Positions 46,856 through 55,347 are shown, counted from the first letter of the stretch. The stretch: DNA of 64,000 nt from Symbiodinium microadriaticum (GCA_001939145.1 LSRX01001535.1:15776-79775), one strand, 5' to 3'. Notes: generated by a model not told the origin, from the sequence alone. Program-made: numbers and translations.

Positions 46856-48562
46856 ATGCAGGTCCTCTCCTGCCAGCTATTTTTCCCCCTCACCAGGCCA
46901 GTCCGCTGTAGCGTAGCCGCAATGTCCGCCTGGACGGTGATGGACCCGGCCAAGGAAGCAAGATCAGTGTTAGACGTCATGGCGCAGTCCCTGCTCGACG
47001 ACCCCAGTATGCCCGCCCCAGCTTCACTGCAGACCCCGCCGGCAGACGTGCTCAGGGCGCTGATGTCCGGCAACATCGCAGGCCAGGCCATCGGCAAGGG
47101 CAACTCGGCCGAGGTGCACGCCTGTCAGTCCAACCCGCGCTTCGTGATTCGCACAGTCCGCGAGCAGGATGAGGTTGAATGGCAGAGGGAACTCTCCCGG
47201 TTGAGGAGAGTGCCGGCTCTTTCGGTCATCACCACAGTCTTCGCTACAAGCGGCCGCAGCTCCTTGATGCCCAGGCTCTGGCCGATTCCAAGAGGAGCTC
47301 TGCGGACCCCGGAAGTAATAAGGCTCAAATATGACATCAGTGCCGCACTGGAGATGCTGCATCGCTCACATATCGTGCACGCCGACATCCATGCGGGAAA
47401 CCTTATGCTCCGCGCAGAGCCGCCCTGTTTCGTCCTCATTGACTACTCAGGCTGTACCGGAGACTCTGTCTACCCGCTACATCTCGGTTACGGAGCCTTT
47501 GGCTATGGCGGTGCGACTCACCGTCCTCCTACACTGGAGTCTGCGCCGGCTCCGGTGAGGACGGCTCACGGCGACTATTACCGCCTAGCCAACACAATTC
47601 TCAAGCAGCTCCACATTGGCCCGGAGCAGTCCAAGCGGAAACATACGGACAAGGACAGCTCCCTGCCCACGCACCTTGACAAGGAGCTTCGTCTGTGGCT
47701 GGACCGAGACCAATGGCCGCGGCCGCCAAGTCCCACCTCGCCGTTCCCTCCGGGCTCCTGGAAGGATTCCGCGATTTCTCCCTCGGTCATATTACATGCC
47801 TCACTTTGGAGGGCGAACGGTGAGATTAAGCAAGACACGGCCGTCTTTACCTCACCGGATTCCAAGTTTGGCAACTCCAATGGTACCCTGGTGCCGGAGG
47901 GCGTTGCCCAGAATGGCCTGCAAGGAACTGGCAGCTGGGAGAACTCCGCGATTTCGGCACGTTTCTTTCTGAAATGCCAATTGCGAACTTGCGGGCGTTT
48001 TGCTCGCACCATCTATCAGGAAATCTTCCCATGGCAGGCTTATTCCAACCAGGACGGCTACCTCATTCCGGCCAATCCGCCCCCTCCTCCCCCGCCCCCC
48101 CCGACCTCAGCGGAGTCTTCGACTGCAAGAATGAAAGGTGACGGGGGCCTTGCCCATCTGACTATGCATTCAGCAATGGCAGCTCAGACTGCTGTGGCTG
48201 CAGATAGTCTTCCAGGCATCTGGGGAGCTGGCCAGGCTGCCTCTGTCTCTGCCTTCTCTGCAATGGATGCTGAACCCTTGGATTCAGTGCAAGCAGGACC
48301 TGGAGATCTACCAATGCATCCGGTCCAGAATGCCATCCGCACGGCAGCTACCAGCCTAAGCGCAGCCATCTGTCTTGCTCAAGACCTGGGACAGGCGAAT
48401 CCCTCGATGACACACCACTCCTTGGCACAGTCCTTGAGAGTCACGTCAGAGGTCCTGCGTGATGTATCTGAAGAGCTGATGGAGGCGGCTCGCAACCAGT
48501 CATCTTCTGCAGCCCCCGCCGCAGCTCCACAGACCGGAGTCCACATGGAGTGTGACGCCTGA
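46856..48562 (+). CDS. Kinase-fold protein, possibly a pseudokinase
   Basis: 568 codons from an ATG at 46856, with an alternative ATG at 46922. The kinase-like half spans about residues 75-260: glycine loop GKGNSAEV (80-87), FVIRTV where the invariant Lys appears replaced by Arg, catalytic loop HADIHAGN (175-182, for HRDxxxxN), IDYSG (195-199, for DFG), THRPPTLES resembling the activation-segment end, and DYYRLANTIL resembling DxWxLG. Asp177 and Asn182 are kept, so weak activity or a scaffold role are both possible. The C-terminal half has a repeated GSW..SAIS segment (residues 300 and 359), a nine-proline run and an Ala/Ser-rich helical tail. Spacers to its neighbours are about 150 and 210 nt. 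Confidence 0.7.
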   Translation: MQVLSCQLFFPLTRPVRCSVAAMSAWTVMDPAKEARSVLDVMAQSLLDDPSMPAPASLQTPPADVLRALMSGNIAGQAIGKGNSAEVHACQSNPRFVIRTVREQDEVEWQRELSRLRRVPALSVITTVFATSGRSSLMPRLWPIPRGALRTPEVIRLKYDISAALEMLHRSHIVHADIHAGNLMLRAEPPCFVLIDYSGCTGDSVYPLHLGYGAFGYGGATHRPPTLESAPAPVRTAHGDYYRLANTILKQLHIGPEQSKRKHTDKDSSLPTHLDKELRLWLDRDQWPRPPSPTSPFPPGSWKDSAISPSVILHASLWRANGEIKQDTAVFTSPDSKFGNSNGTLVPEGVAQNGLQGTGSWENSAISARFFLKCQLRTCGRFARTIYQEIFPWQAYSNQDGYLIPANPPPPPPPPPTSAESSTARMKGDGGLAHLTMHSAMAAQTAVAADSLPGIWGAGQAASVSAFSAMDAEPLDSVQAGPGDLPMHPVQNAIRTAATSLSAAICLAQDLGQANPSMTHHSLAQSLRVTSEVLRDVSEELMEAARNQSSSAAPAAAPQTGVHMECDA

Positions 48563-48640
48563 CGCTCATGCATAGTTTATGTCTTTTCTCCTCACTTTTT
48601 CTGGCACTAGTGCTTAGACTGTCTTTGAAGCTGAGCGTCA
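48560..48640. terminator. Inverted repeat spanning the kinase-gene stop codon
   Basis: TGACGCTCA (48560-48568, including the stop) pairs with TGAGCGTCA (48632-48640) across 63 nt. Could be a 3'-end RNA fold; function not known. Confidence 0.3.
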
Positions 48641-48775
48641 AGCCAAAGCCATTGCGCTGTGCGACGCAAATAGGCACACGCTTGCTCTTTAGACTTGAGT
48701 GCTTTACTTTCTCAGCTTCGCGCTTCGCAGCTGCTTTGTTCTAAAGTTGGAGTCCGTTTTAGCAACCGGAGAGTC

Positions 48776-49726
48776 ATGTGGCACCTCCGGCCGGCCTCCT
48801 CTGGCCACGCGATCATTGATCTGGATGACTCCTCGGCGGCTTTGCCCATAGATCCTGACGCGGAGACTCGGTCTACCAAGCGCCGACGGAAGGAGACTCC
48901 ACGTCCCCGCTCGCTGTCTGTAGGACAGCCCTTATCAGAGATGGACAAACAACGCCTGGAATCGGTGGCCACAGCATTGCAGCTTTATTCGAATCCTGAG
49001 GAGGCGGGCATCAAGCTCTTGCTGCCCTATGCCATGGACCTCACGGATAACCCCTTCACTCATTGCCCCACTGAGCAGCTAGCCACGTGCTGCCTGCACG
49101 CCCAGTGGGCCCCGTTTGCAATCTTCAGCCGACTCTTGGATGGCTTACCCTCCATGCAAGACTCGAGGCACTCGTCTCCCAGCATTGCCCAGCCGTCGGA
49201 CTACAAAAGCATCTTCTTCGGCGCTTACTCACAGGGTCCCTTGGTTGGACTGCGCGCGCAGACGCGACGCTACCCTATGGTTAGCCGCCTGTTGAACGCC
49301 GTGCTCTACACCTTACGCGGAGAGCAGAATCACTCCACGGTGTTTCTCTCCAGAAATCGTGCCATGGGCCTTCACTCGGACTCGCAGAACCACCAGGATG
49401 TGCCGAACGTTTTGATCCCCCTGTCGGTCTTCTCCGGTGGCCAGCTCTTTGTGGAATCCGACGAGGGAGACACCTGTTTAGACCACCAGAGCAAAGTCCG
49501 GGGCTTTATCTACCCTATTACTCTCCCCTTTTTGTCATTCGATGCACAGAAGAGGCATTCAATTCTGCCCTGGTCAGGTAGCAGGCTGATCCTAGGGTCT
49601 TTTCACATTCGGGGCGCAGAAAGGCTCCCGCCGGGAACACGGAATGTGCTACGTTCCCTTGGCTACTCCATCCGCCTGGACAGCAAGGACTGTTCAAAGG
49701 GAACGCAAGCCAATCCTCCGGCCTGA
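48776..49726 (+). CDS. 2-oxoglutarate/Fe(II)-dependent oxygenase-like protein
   Basis: The first ATG is at 48776 (316 residues); the frame is open from 48695. The N-terminus has a basic patch (STKRRRKE). The double-stranded beta-helix signature is clear: LHSDSQNH gives the HxD pair (His227, Asp229, numbered from 48695), then VPNVLIPLSVFSGGQLFVES, a distal His288 in RHSILPWSG, and Arg297 nine residues on, where 2-oxoglutarate-binding residues sit. This family hydroxylates or demethylates protein, nucleic acid or small molecules, with the layout closest to prolyl-hydroxylase-type enzymes. The substrate cannot be inferred. It has no close precedent that I know of inside a LINE. Confidence 0.7.
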   Translation: MWHLRPASSGHAIIDLDDSSAALPIDPDAETRSTKRRRKETPRPRSLSVGQPLSEMDKQRLESVATALQLYSNPEEAGIKLLLPYAMDLTDNPFTHCPTEQLATCCLHAQWAPFAIFSRLLDGLPSMQDSRHSSPSIAQPSDYKSIFFGAYSQGPLVGLRAQTRRYPMVSRLLNAVLYTLRGEQNHSTVFLSRNRAMGLHSDSQNHQDVPNVLIPLSVFSGGQLFVESDEGDTCLDHQSKVRGFIYPITLPFLSFDAQKRHSILPWSGSRLILGSFHIRGAERLPPGTRNVLRSLGYSIRLDSKDCSKGTQANPPA

Positions 49727-49880
49727 ACAACAACCTCTTGCGCCCGGGGGCTTTGCCCGTTTACTTGCACAACGGGCCCCTGGGGCGACGGGCGGTTCCT
49801 TGAGAACTCACCAGCATCTGCCATCAGAAACTTGACTCGGAGCGCTGCACAGCGGACACGGCTTTCTGTTTATAAGTCAC

Positions 49881-52800
49881 ATGCACATGCTGCCACTACA
49901 TTTGTCTGAGGCTAGAACACCGGCGGCTGTGACTGGATGCGACGACGAGCCCACCGCTTGTGCCCTCTGCCGTACAAGCATTGCAGGCTGTCTGCCACGC
50001 TGGCTATTGCTGTCAGAGGCTTTAATTGAACACGTGAGGCAACATATGGCTCGAACTATTCAACTCTCAGCTCTGGGCTCCCGAATCAACAAGAACGGCT
50101 ACGTCCTGCACATGCTCACTTTAGGCTGTAGGACTCTTTGCTCTCAGCTTCTGAACTTTGCGGATCTTGAGCAGTCACTCCTCAACGTAGTCTTTAAGTC
50201 GGGAGCCTTGCTCGCTGCCGCAGTGGTGGAGGCCCTGCCTGCCCACAAGGTCCACATCAGGGCCATGCCGCCTTCTCAAGAAGCCATGCCTTTCATCGTC
50301 TTGAGTGACAGCACCCTCCAGTACCTCCTGTGGATGGATGGCTCTGGAAAGTCTTATGGAGTTGAGACGTTGGATCGTGACCCGCTTCGCCAGGCTATTA
50401 TCTGCCCGGGCGCTTCTTTGGTGATGCCCCGAGAGGGGGCGATGCGGACGCCGCCGGTCTTAGAAGTCTTGGCATGGCACTTCATCCGCGTGCTGGGTCA
50501 TGTCCAGCCGTTCCCCACAGACCACCAGCCGTTGACGGACCTTCTCAAAAGCCACTACTACTCCGACACCTGTGTTCGTCTGATCCCCCTACGCGAGTCC
50601 CTGAATCCCAACAAGCAAGGAGCCTACGACTGGCTGGCAGACGTTAGAGATCAGTACGGTCTCTCCGGCGATGAACTGGCTGGTCAAACCATCATGTCGC
50701 TTCAGGGCAACGACCCGAACCTGGTGGAACATCTCTATCCCCCCAAGGACTGCCACTTTCGGCCGTCTATAGCGGAACAAGCCATTGGCCTCTTGCTGGG
50801 ACGAGCCAGAACGGAGATGATGCGCACACATCCAAACTCCGTTCATGTCCTGGTGGTCTGTTCTTGGAATGTGAAAGGGGACTTTGTCCACCAGGAGATG
50901 CATGCCACAGCCGAGCTGTGTCGGGCAAAAACTCTCCGGGAGCTTGGCTCAATTGCCGCACGCCACACCCACAAGCCCTGGGTGCTGCGGCAATTCTTTG
51001 AGCCGGAAGCATCGGATCGCCCTATGCCTTTGACGGCCTTCCAGACCTACATTCATGACGACAAGCCTGAACCACGCGCAGTCTTCAAAGAACGTCTCCC
51101 GGAGTTCAAGCGCACATTCTGCAACGACGAGGACCTCCTTACCACGCTCACCCTGCACGCGGGAGAGCATGGAGCCCATCTGTGTACCAATCTCAAGCAG
51201 CCCGCTCATCGCGCTGACATCTTCAGGTACATATATCACTACACCCATGGCGGTTTATACATTGACATCAAGTTCGGTTTCAAGGTCCAGTTTGCCCACC
51301 TGATGGACATACTGGCAACAGACTGGGGCTTGGCCCAAAAGCAGCAGTGCCTGGAGCGGGGACTTGGTCCAACTCAGGAAGGGAAACTTCCCCCTGAGTT
51401 CCTCCTGATGGCGATTGGGGTCAAAAAGGACCACATCTTTCAGGGCATCATTTACGGCCAGCCCAGGCACCCTCTTTTCATGCGTGCCATAGCGCACGCT
51501 TTCTCCAAAGAAATCTTCGCAAAGATTGCAAACCTCGAGTACATGATCTTCTGCAAGGCTCTGTGGAGATTCCTGAAGGACGACCTGAAGGCGGAGCCCA
51601 GAGTGGGCTGGAACATCTCTCCAACGTATGGCCCTGTCTACCTTCTACAGGAACAACACAGCCACAAGCTGAAGAGCAAGCAGGACATGGGCAATGATGG
51701 TCATTACTTTGTTACCGCGACCAACATCACCGTGGCGTACACCAGATGCTGGAGTTGGCAGAAAGGCTTCAAAGGTGACCCTGCTGCAAATGAGCGCCGA
51801 GCAACAACCATGCTCAAAAGCCTTCCGCAGGCTGTTGCGGCAGCCATGGACGCTCAGCGTGATCTTGGTCCGGATGGATCGGGGGCTTTGCCCGGGGGAG
51901 ACCTCATCAGTGATGACGTACAGGCTAGCATCTCCAGCAACAGCTTCGAGGACATCATGGAAGCAGTTCGCCAGGAGCGGAACTACTCTGACATCTCTGC
52001 TGAGGATGTTATGCGCTGCATCCCCCGTGGCCTCATCCTGCACCCGTCCAAACCTGGCTGGCTTTCCTGTCGGCATTGCACTCGTAACAGTAAATTCCTC
52101 GAGTTCCCCAACGACATCGGTGTCAAGCACCACTTCGCACGCGGCGGAGCTCATAATCCGTCCGAGCCCCCTCCGCCTCCGGGCAGCTCCAGTGCTGTTA
52201 CCGCTGACGCTCCAGCCCCCCCAGCACCAACTCAGGATGCACCTCCACCCCCGGCTCCCTCACCCAGTGTGGCCAAGGCCCGCTTTGCCCTTGGCATGCC
52301 CCCCCTCCCTCCAGGCCTCCCCCCCTCGTCGGAGCCTCAGGCTGCCTCTCATCCCACAGCGGAGCCTTTGGCTACCACAACGGCTGCTCCGCCTCCCCAC
52401 AAGGCCCCACCTGCTCGCACAGGCCCACCCCCTTCCCCGTCCTCACCCTTCTCTCCATCCTCCCCAGCTTCCCCGGCAATGCCACCTCCCAACAGACGTC
52501 CATTCAACGCCTTCCAAACCTCGGCACCTACACCACATGCCCCCCCAGTGCCGGAGGATACAGCCTCTGACACCAGCGACGGACCCCCGCCTTGGGATCA
52601 GCAGGTGGAAGTGGACAGCATGGCAGAGGTCAAGTACCAGGGCCCGGTGACCATTCACCAAATGGTTGACCCAGTTCCTGGGCCTTCTTTCGACGACGTG
52701 GCCAACGCCATGCCTAAAAGAGACAAGCTCATCCAGTTGTGCCAGTCCGATGAGATGTTCACATGGATGCATGCCCTCGCCACCATTTTGGTGATCAAAG

Positions 52801-53441
52801 AAAAACCTGTCCTCGGTGGCCTCAAGGTGTCGGAGCAGCTCCGCGTGTGGCAGGACAGGATCCGCATACTGAAGAAGCCGCCCTGGCTTTTTGCGCCGCT
52901 GAACATGTGCCGGACAATCGACAATACCTCCTGGGAGGAGGCCATGACGGCTCGTCCAGAAATGGGTACGGACGGCCTTCTCACCATAGCAATTGGCTAT
53001 GGTCCGACCTACAAGCTCCTTCCCAAGATCACGACCTTCTTTGGCATCATTGCGGGTCTTTTCCGACAGCTGTGGGACCAAGCGGAGATGCATGAAACCC
53101 TCGAGACTGATGCCAACTTCGAGATTGTGGCCTCCACCCTTAAGGCGATCTATGATCAGACTTGCCGAACATGCGGGGTCAGCAATCGCCTCGTCATCTA
53201 TATGCCGAAGGAAGGTAAGAGGGTTCGCAAACTCCGCATCGAACACGGTATTGGGGATACGCCGGCCAAGCAGAGACTGCTTCGCTCCCAGCAAGCTGAC
53301 AAACGTCACACAGAAGAGGTCGGCCCTGTCTCTGACAAGCGTCAAAAAGAAGACAGGTCCTCTTCCCAGCAAACCTGGGATGGCTCATGGTGGCACTCCT
53401 CGGATTGGCGCTCTGCATCCAGCTCGTGGAGCTGGAAATGA
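49881..53441 (+). CDS. Large protein with sugar-transferase motif, CxxC..HH motif, Pro-rich linker and unknown C-terminal domain
   Basis: 1186 codons from ATG at 49881. Residues 1-400 are unrecognised but well folded in composition. A glycosyltransferase sugar-binding-like motif (Gly_transf_sug type) lies at about 440-470: AHRADIFRYIYHYTHGGLYIDIK, where the usual DxD reads DIK (Asp462, Lys464). Residues around 730 hold CRHC...HH, a possible zinc site. Residues 760-900 are extremely Pro/Ala/Ser-rich. A C-terminal domain (about 920-1120, contains MFTWMHALATILVIKEKP) is unrecognised, and the last 70 residues are basic, then Ser/Trp-rich. Loss of the second Asp may impair metal/UDP-sugar binding, so activity is uncertain. 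It is the last gene before the right TTG tract. Confidence 0.65.
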   Translation: MHMLPLHLSEARTPAAVTGCDDEPTACALCRTSIAGCLPRWLLLSEALIEHVRQHMARTIQLSALGSRINKNGYVLHMLTLGCRTLCSQLLNFADLEQSLLNVVFKSGALLAAAVVEALPAHKVHIRAMPPSQEAMPFIVLSDSTLQYLLWMDGSGKSYGVETLDRDPLRQAIICPGASLVMPREGAMRTPPVLEVLAWHFIRVLGHVQPFPTDHQPLTDLLKSHYYSDTCVRLIPLRESLNPNKQGAYDWLADVRDQYGLSGDELAGQTIMSLQGNDPNLVEHLYPPKDCHFRPSIAEQAIGLLLGRARTEMMRTHPNSVHVLVVCSWNVKGDFVHQEMHATAELCRAKTLRELGSIAARHTHKPWVLRQFFEPEASDRPMPLTAFQTYIHDDKPEPRAVFKERLPEFKRTFCNDEDLLTTLTLHAGEHGAHLCTNLKQPAHRADIFRYIYHYTHGGLYIDIKFGFKVQFAHLMDILATDWGLAQKQQCLERGLGPTQEGKLPPEFLLMAIGVKKDHIFQGIIYGQPRHPLFMRAIAHAFSKEIFAKIANLEYMIFCKALWRFLKDDLKAEPRVGWNISPTYGPVYLLQEQHSHKLKSKQDMGNDGHYFVTATNITVAYTRCWSWQKGFKGDPAANERRATTMLKSLPQAVAAAMDAQRDLGPDGSGALPGGDLISDDVQASISSNSFEDIMEAVRQERNYSDISAEDVMRCIPRGLILHPSKPGWLSCRHCTRNSKFLEFPNDIGVKHHFARGGAHNPSEPPPPPGSSSAVTADAPAPPAPTQDAPPPPAPSPSVAKARFALGMPPLPPGLPPSSEPQAASHPTAEPLATTTAAPPPHKAPPARTGPPPSPSSPFSPSSPASPAMPPPNRRPFNAFQTSAPTPHAPPVPEDTASDTSDGPPPWDQQVEVDSMAEVKYQGPVTIHQMVDPVPGPSFDDVANAMPKRDKLIQLCQSDEMFTWMHALATILVIKEKPVLGGLKVSEQLRVWQDRIRILKKPPWLFAPLNMCRTIDNTSWEEAMTARPEMGTDGLLTIAIGYGPTYKLLPKITTFFGIIAGLFRQLWDQAEMHETLETDANFEIVASTLKAIYDQTCRTCGVSNRLVIYMPKEGKRVRKLRIEHGIGDTPAKQRLLRSQQADKRHTEEVGPVSDKRQKEDRSSSQQTWDGSWWHSSDWRSASSSWSWK

Positions 53442-53866
53442 TACCATTCCCGAGTAGTCCATCGGGGCCTTTGGCCGTCAAATTAGCAAACCCGGTGGCT
53501 CTGCCAATTTATTTTCTAGCCGCCGCGGACAGCTCTTTCCCTGCGCACTGAGAGCGAAGCTGCACAAAAGTGTTGGCACTGCTTTGTCTACCCGAGTGCC
53601 ACGCAAGGTCATCCTGAGACCTGCTGACTTGAAGGTACTGCAAGCCGAAGTGCCTCTCCAGTGAGTCGACAAGAATAGTGAGCCGCAGATGAGCCGTACT
53701 GAAGCCAAAGCGCTGCATGGCTTCGTCCGTCCATCTACTATACTTTTTGTCTAACCAGTCTGCTGTCTTGTACATGTTTCACTGTCTGGAAGCCCTAGCT
53801 TAGAGAGTGCTACACCGGGAAATTGCCCGCCAAGTGCAGAGTACGCTCGCACCGCGTTCAATTGCA
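53442..53866 (+). other. 3' region of the retroelement
   Basis: Contains two 13-nt hairpins (53464, 53494), then 360 nt without convincing ORFs on the plus strand, ending CGTTCAATTGCAAAA before the TTG tract. Minus-strand frames here are short and unsupported. Confidence 0.5.
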
Positions 53867-53905
53867 AAATTGTTGTTGTTGTTGTTTGTTTGTTGTTGTT
53901 GTTGC

Positions 53906-53945
<40 letters not shown>

Positions 53946-53967
53946 CTCGTTGCTTGTTGTTGTTGTA
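53867..53967. repeat. (TTG)n tract, right border of the retroelement
   Basis: About 100 nt of TTG with few interruptions, ending TTGTTGTAGGGCTGCCAC, similar to the end of the left tract (TTGTTGTAGCCGCCAC). Confidence 0.95.
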
Positions 53968-54500
53968 GGGCTGCCACTCGCTCACCCGGAAGGGCCTCTG
54001 TGACCATCGCCACAATTTTAATTTTTAGGGGCAGAATAATCTCCACTGGAGATTTTTCTGCCTTTATCTTTTAACTCAGCCGCTACGGCAATTCTCCCTT
54101 CCCCTTCCACAGCGTTCTGCATGGCAGACGCTTTTTTTAAGGTGTTTAAATCAAGTTGTTTTAATTTCTCGTGGTCCTTTTTTTCTCCACCGTTTTAACT
54201 GGGTACTGGTGAGTTATTGCCGGCATTTGTGGTTGTTGCTTTTGCATTTTGTAATCACTCACCGTCGGTGATTAGAAAAGGCATGGCTTGCATAACAGAC
54301 ATGTTTAGGAAGCTACGTATCCAGTAAGCTAATTTCATGTAATTATCGATAAACCAACATGTAGTTTTCGATGCGGCAGTACCTCACCATAACCTAATAT
54401 TCTCACCTCACCTTAATTCAACATTCTCCTCGCCTGTGCATGCTCCGAATTCAACAAAAAAGTGGTGCGAGCTGTTTCAATTTACGATATTTTTTTATAT
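53968..54500. other. AT-rich region without recognisable genes
   Basis: No telomere-type repeats, no family A-J elements and no convincing ORFs. Confidence 0.5.
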
Positions 54501-54506
54501 ATTCCC

Positions 54507-54735
54507 GTGCCCAAATATTCTTTTTGGGGCAATATGTTTTTATTTATGATTGTGCAAGGTGGTATGTTTAGTATATAATTTTTGCCAAGGATGCCCAAAT
54601 ATTCTTCTTTGGGGAGTATGTTTAGTATATAATTTTTGCCAAGGATGCCCAAATATTCTTCTTTGGGGCAATATGTTTTTGTTTATGATTTTTTATGACT
54701 GCGCAAGGTCGTATGTTTAGTATATAGTTCTTGCA
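54507..54735. repeat. Tandem-like AT-rich repeat
   Basis: GCCCAAATATTCTTCTTTGGGG + TATGTTTAGTATATAATTTTTGCC occurs about three times in varying arrangements. Confidence 0.8.
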
Positions 54736-54740
54736 CAGGA

Positions 54741-54922
54741 TGTTTTCATTGATCAAGAACGAAAGTTAGGGGATCGAAGACGGTCAGATACCGTCCCAGT
54801 CTTAACCGCAAACTATGCCAACTAGCTACCGTCCCAGTCTTAACCATATACTATGCCAACTATGAGGGGGTCGGAGACGATCAGATACCGTCCCAGTCTT
54901 AGCCAGAAACTATGCCAACTAG
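54741..54922 (+). rRNA. 18S rRNA fragment in three partial copies (pseudogene-like)
   Basis: TTTCATTGATCAAGAACGAAAG, GGGGATCGAAGACGGTCAGATACC and GTCTTAACCGCAAACTATGCC match a universally conserved 18S segment. After the first copy (54741-54825) come a short copy (54826-54862) and a third (54867-54922). Substitutions at positions that are normally conserved, and the internal repetition, mark this as a non-functional fragment cluster. Confidence 0.8.
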
Positions 54923-54969
54923 CAACAACAGCAACAACTTCAACAACAAAATGTTGAATGCCAGGCCTA

Positions 54970-55136
54970 AACAGGTGTAGTGAGCTTGCGCTCAGGGACG
55001 TCTGCTGTTAACATTTTCTGTTTGGGCTTTGGGGATCTCCAAACTATAGGCAAGCCCTATAGTTTGGAGATCCCCAAAGCCCAAACAGAAAATGTTTACA
55101 GCTGACGTCCCTGAGCCCCAGACACTCAACCTGTTC
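54970..55136. mobile_element. Long fold-back element 1
   Basis: Arms of about 80 nt; the inner 58 nt (from CTCAGGGACGTC to CCAAACTATAGG) are almost perfectly inverted around a 3-4 nt loop. Confidence 0.9.
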
Positions 55137-55154
55137 AGGGTTTAGGGTTTAGCG

Positions 55155-55346
55155 CTTGAGGCAGTATCCGTATCCTAATAAGCATTGCTTATAGTTTGGA
55201 GATCCCCCAAGGCCTCAGAAAAAATTCTAACAGCAGACTTCCCTCAGTGAGGCCCAGACACTCAAGGCTTCTAGAGTTTTTTGCTTGGGCTTTGGGTATC
55301 TCCAAAGTATAAGCAATGCTTATTAGGATACGGATGAGGGCTCAAG
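55155..55346. mobile_element. Long fold-back element 2, related to 1
   Basis: Arms beginning CTTGAGGCAGTATCCGTATCC and mirrored by GGATACGGATGAGGGCTCAAG, loop about 40 nt. Shares ATAGTTTGGAGATCCCC and GCCCAGACACTCAA with fold-back 1. Confidence 0.85.
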
Positions 55347-55347
55347 G

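Larger units (their letters stand above)
40166..53506 (+). mobile_element. ~13.4-kb multi-gene LINE-type retroelement (TTG-bracketed)
   Basis: Bounded by (TTG)n tracts and internally free of the telomere-type repeats and families A-J that fill the rest of the window. It carries an AP-endonuclease/reverse transcriptase ORF followed by five or six same-strand genes, and a 13-nt hairpin motif is sprinkled through all of them. LINEs normally end after the RT ORF, so the downstream protease, kinase, oxygenase and transferase genes are unusual. They may be cargo within the element or a gene block linked to it; the shared hairpins and borders favour one unit. Confidence 0.6.
40881..53506. repeat. 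Dispersed covarying 13-nt hairpin motif (about 21 copies)
   Basis: Consensus C-GG-G-GNC-TTT-GNC-C; four stem bases pair across a 3-nt loop. Core sites start at 40881, 40916, 41463, 42601, 43967, 44355, 44386, 45568, 46190, 46218, 46746, 47492, 48143, 48835, 49746, 50877, 51358, 51881, 52361, 53464 and 53494. Stem pairs seen: GGGC/GCCC, GGAC/GTCC, GGCC/GGCC, TGGC/GCCA, AGCC/GGCT; 48835 has one imperfect pair. Loops: TTT, TCT, TTG, TCG, CTT, AGT. None noticed outside the element. Confidence 0.8.
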
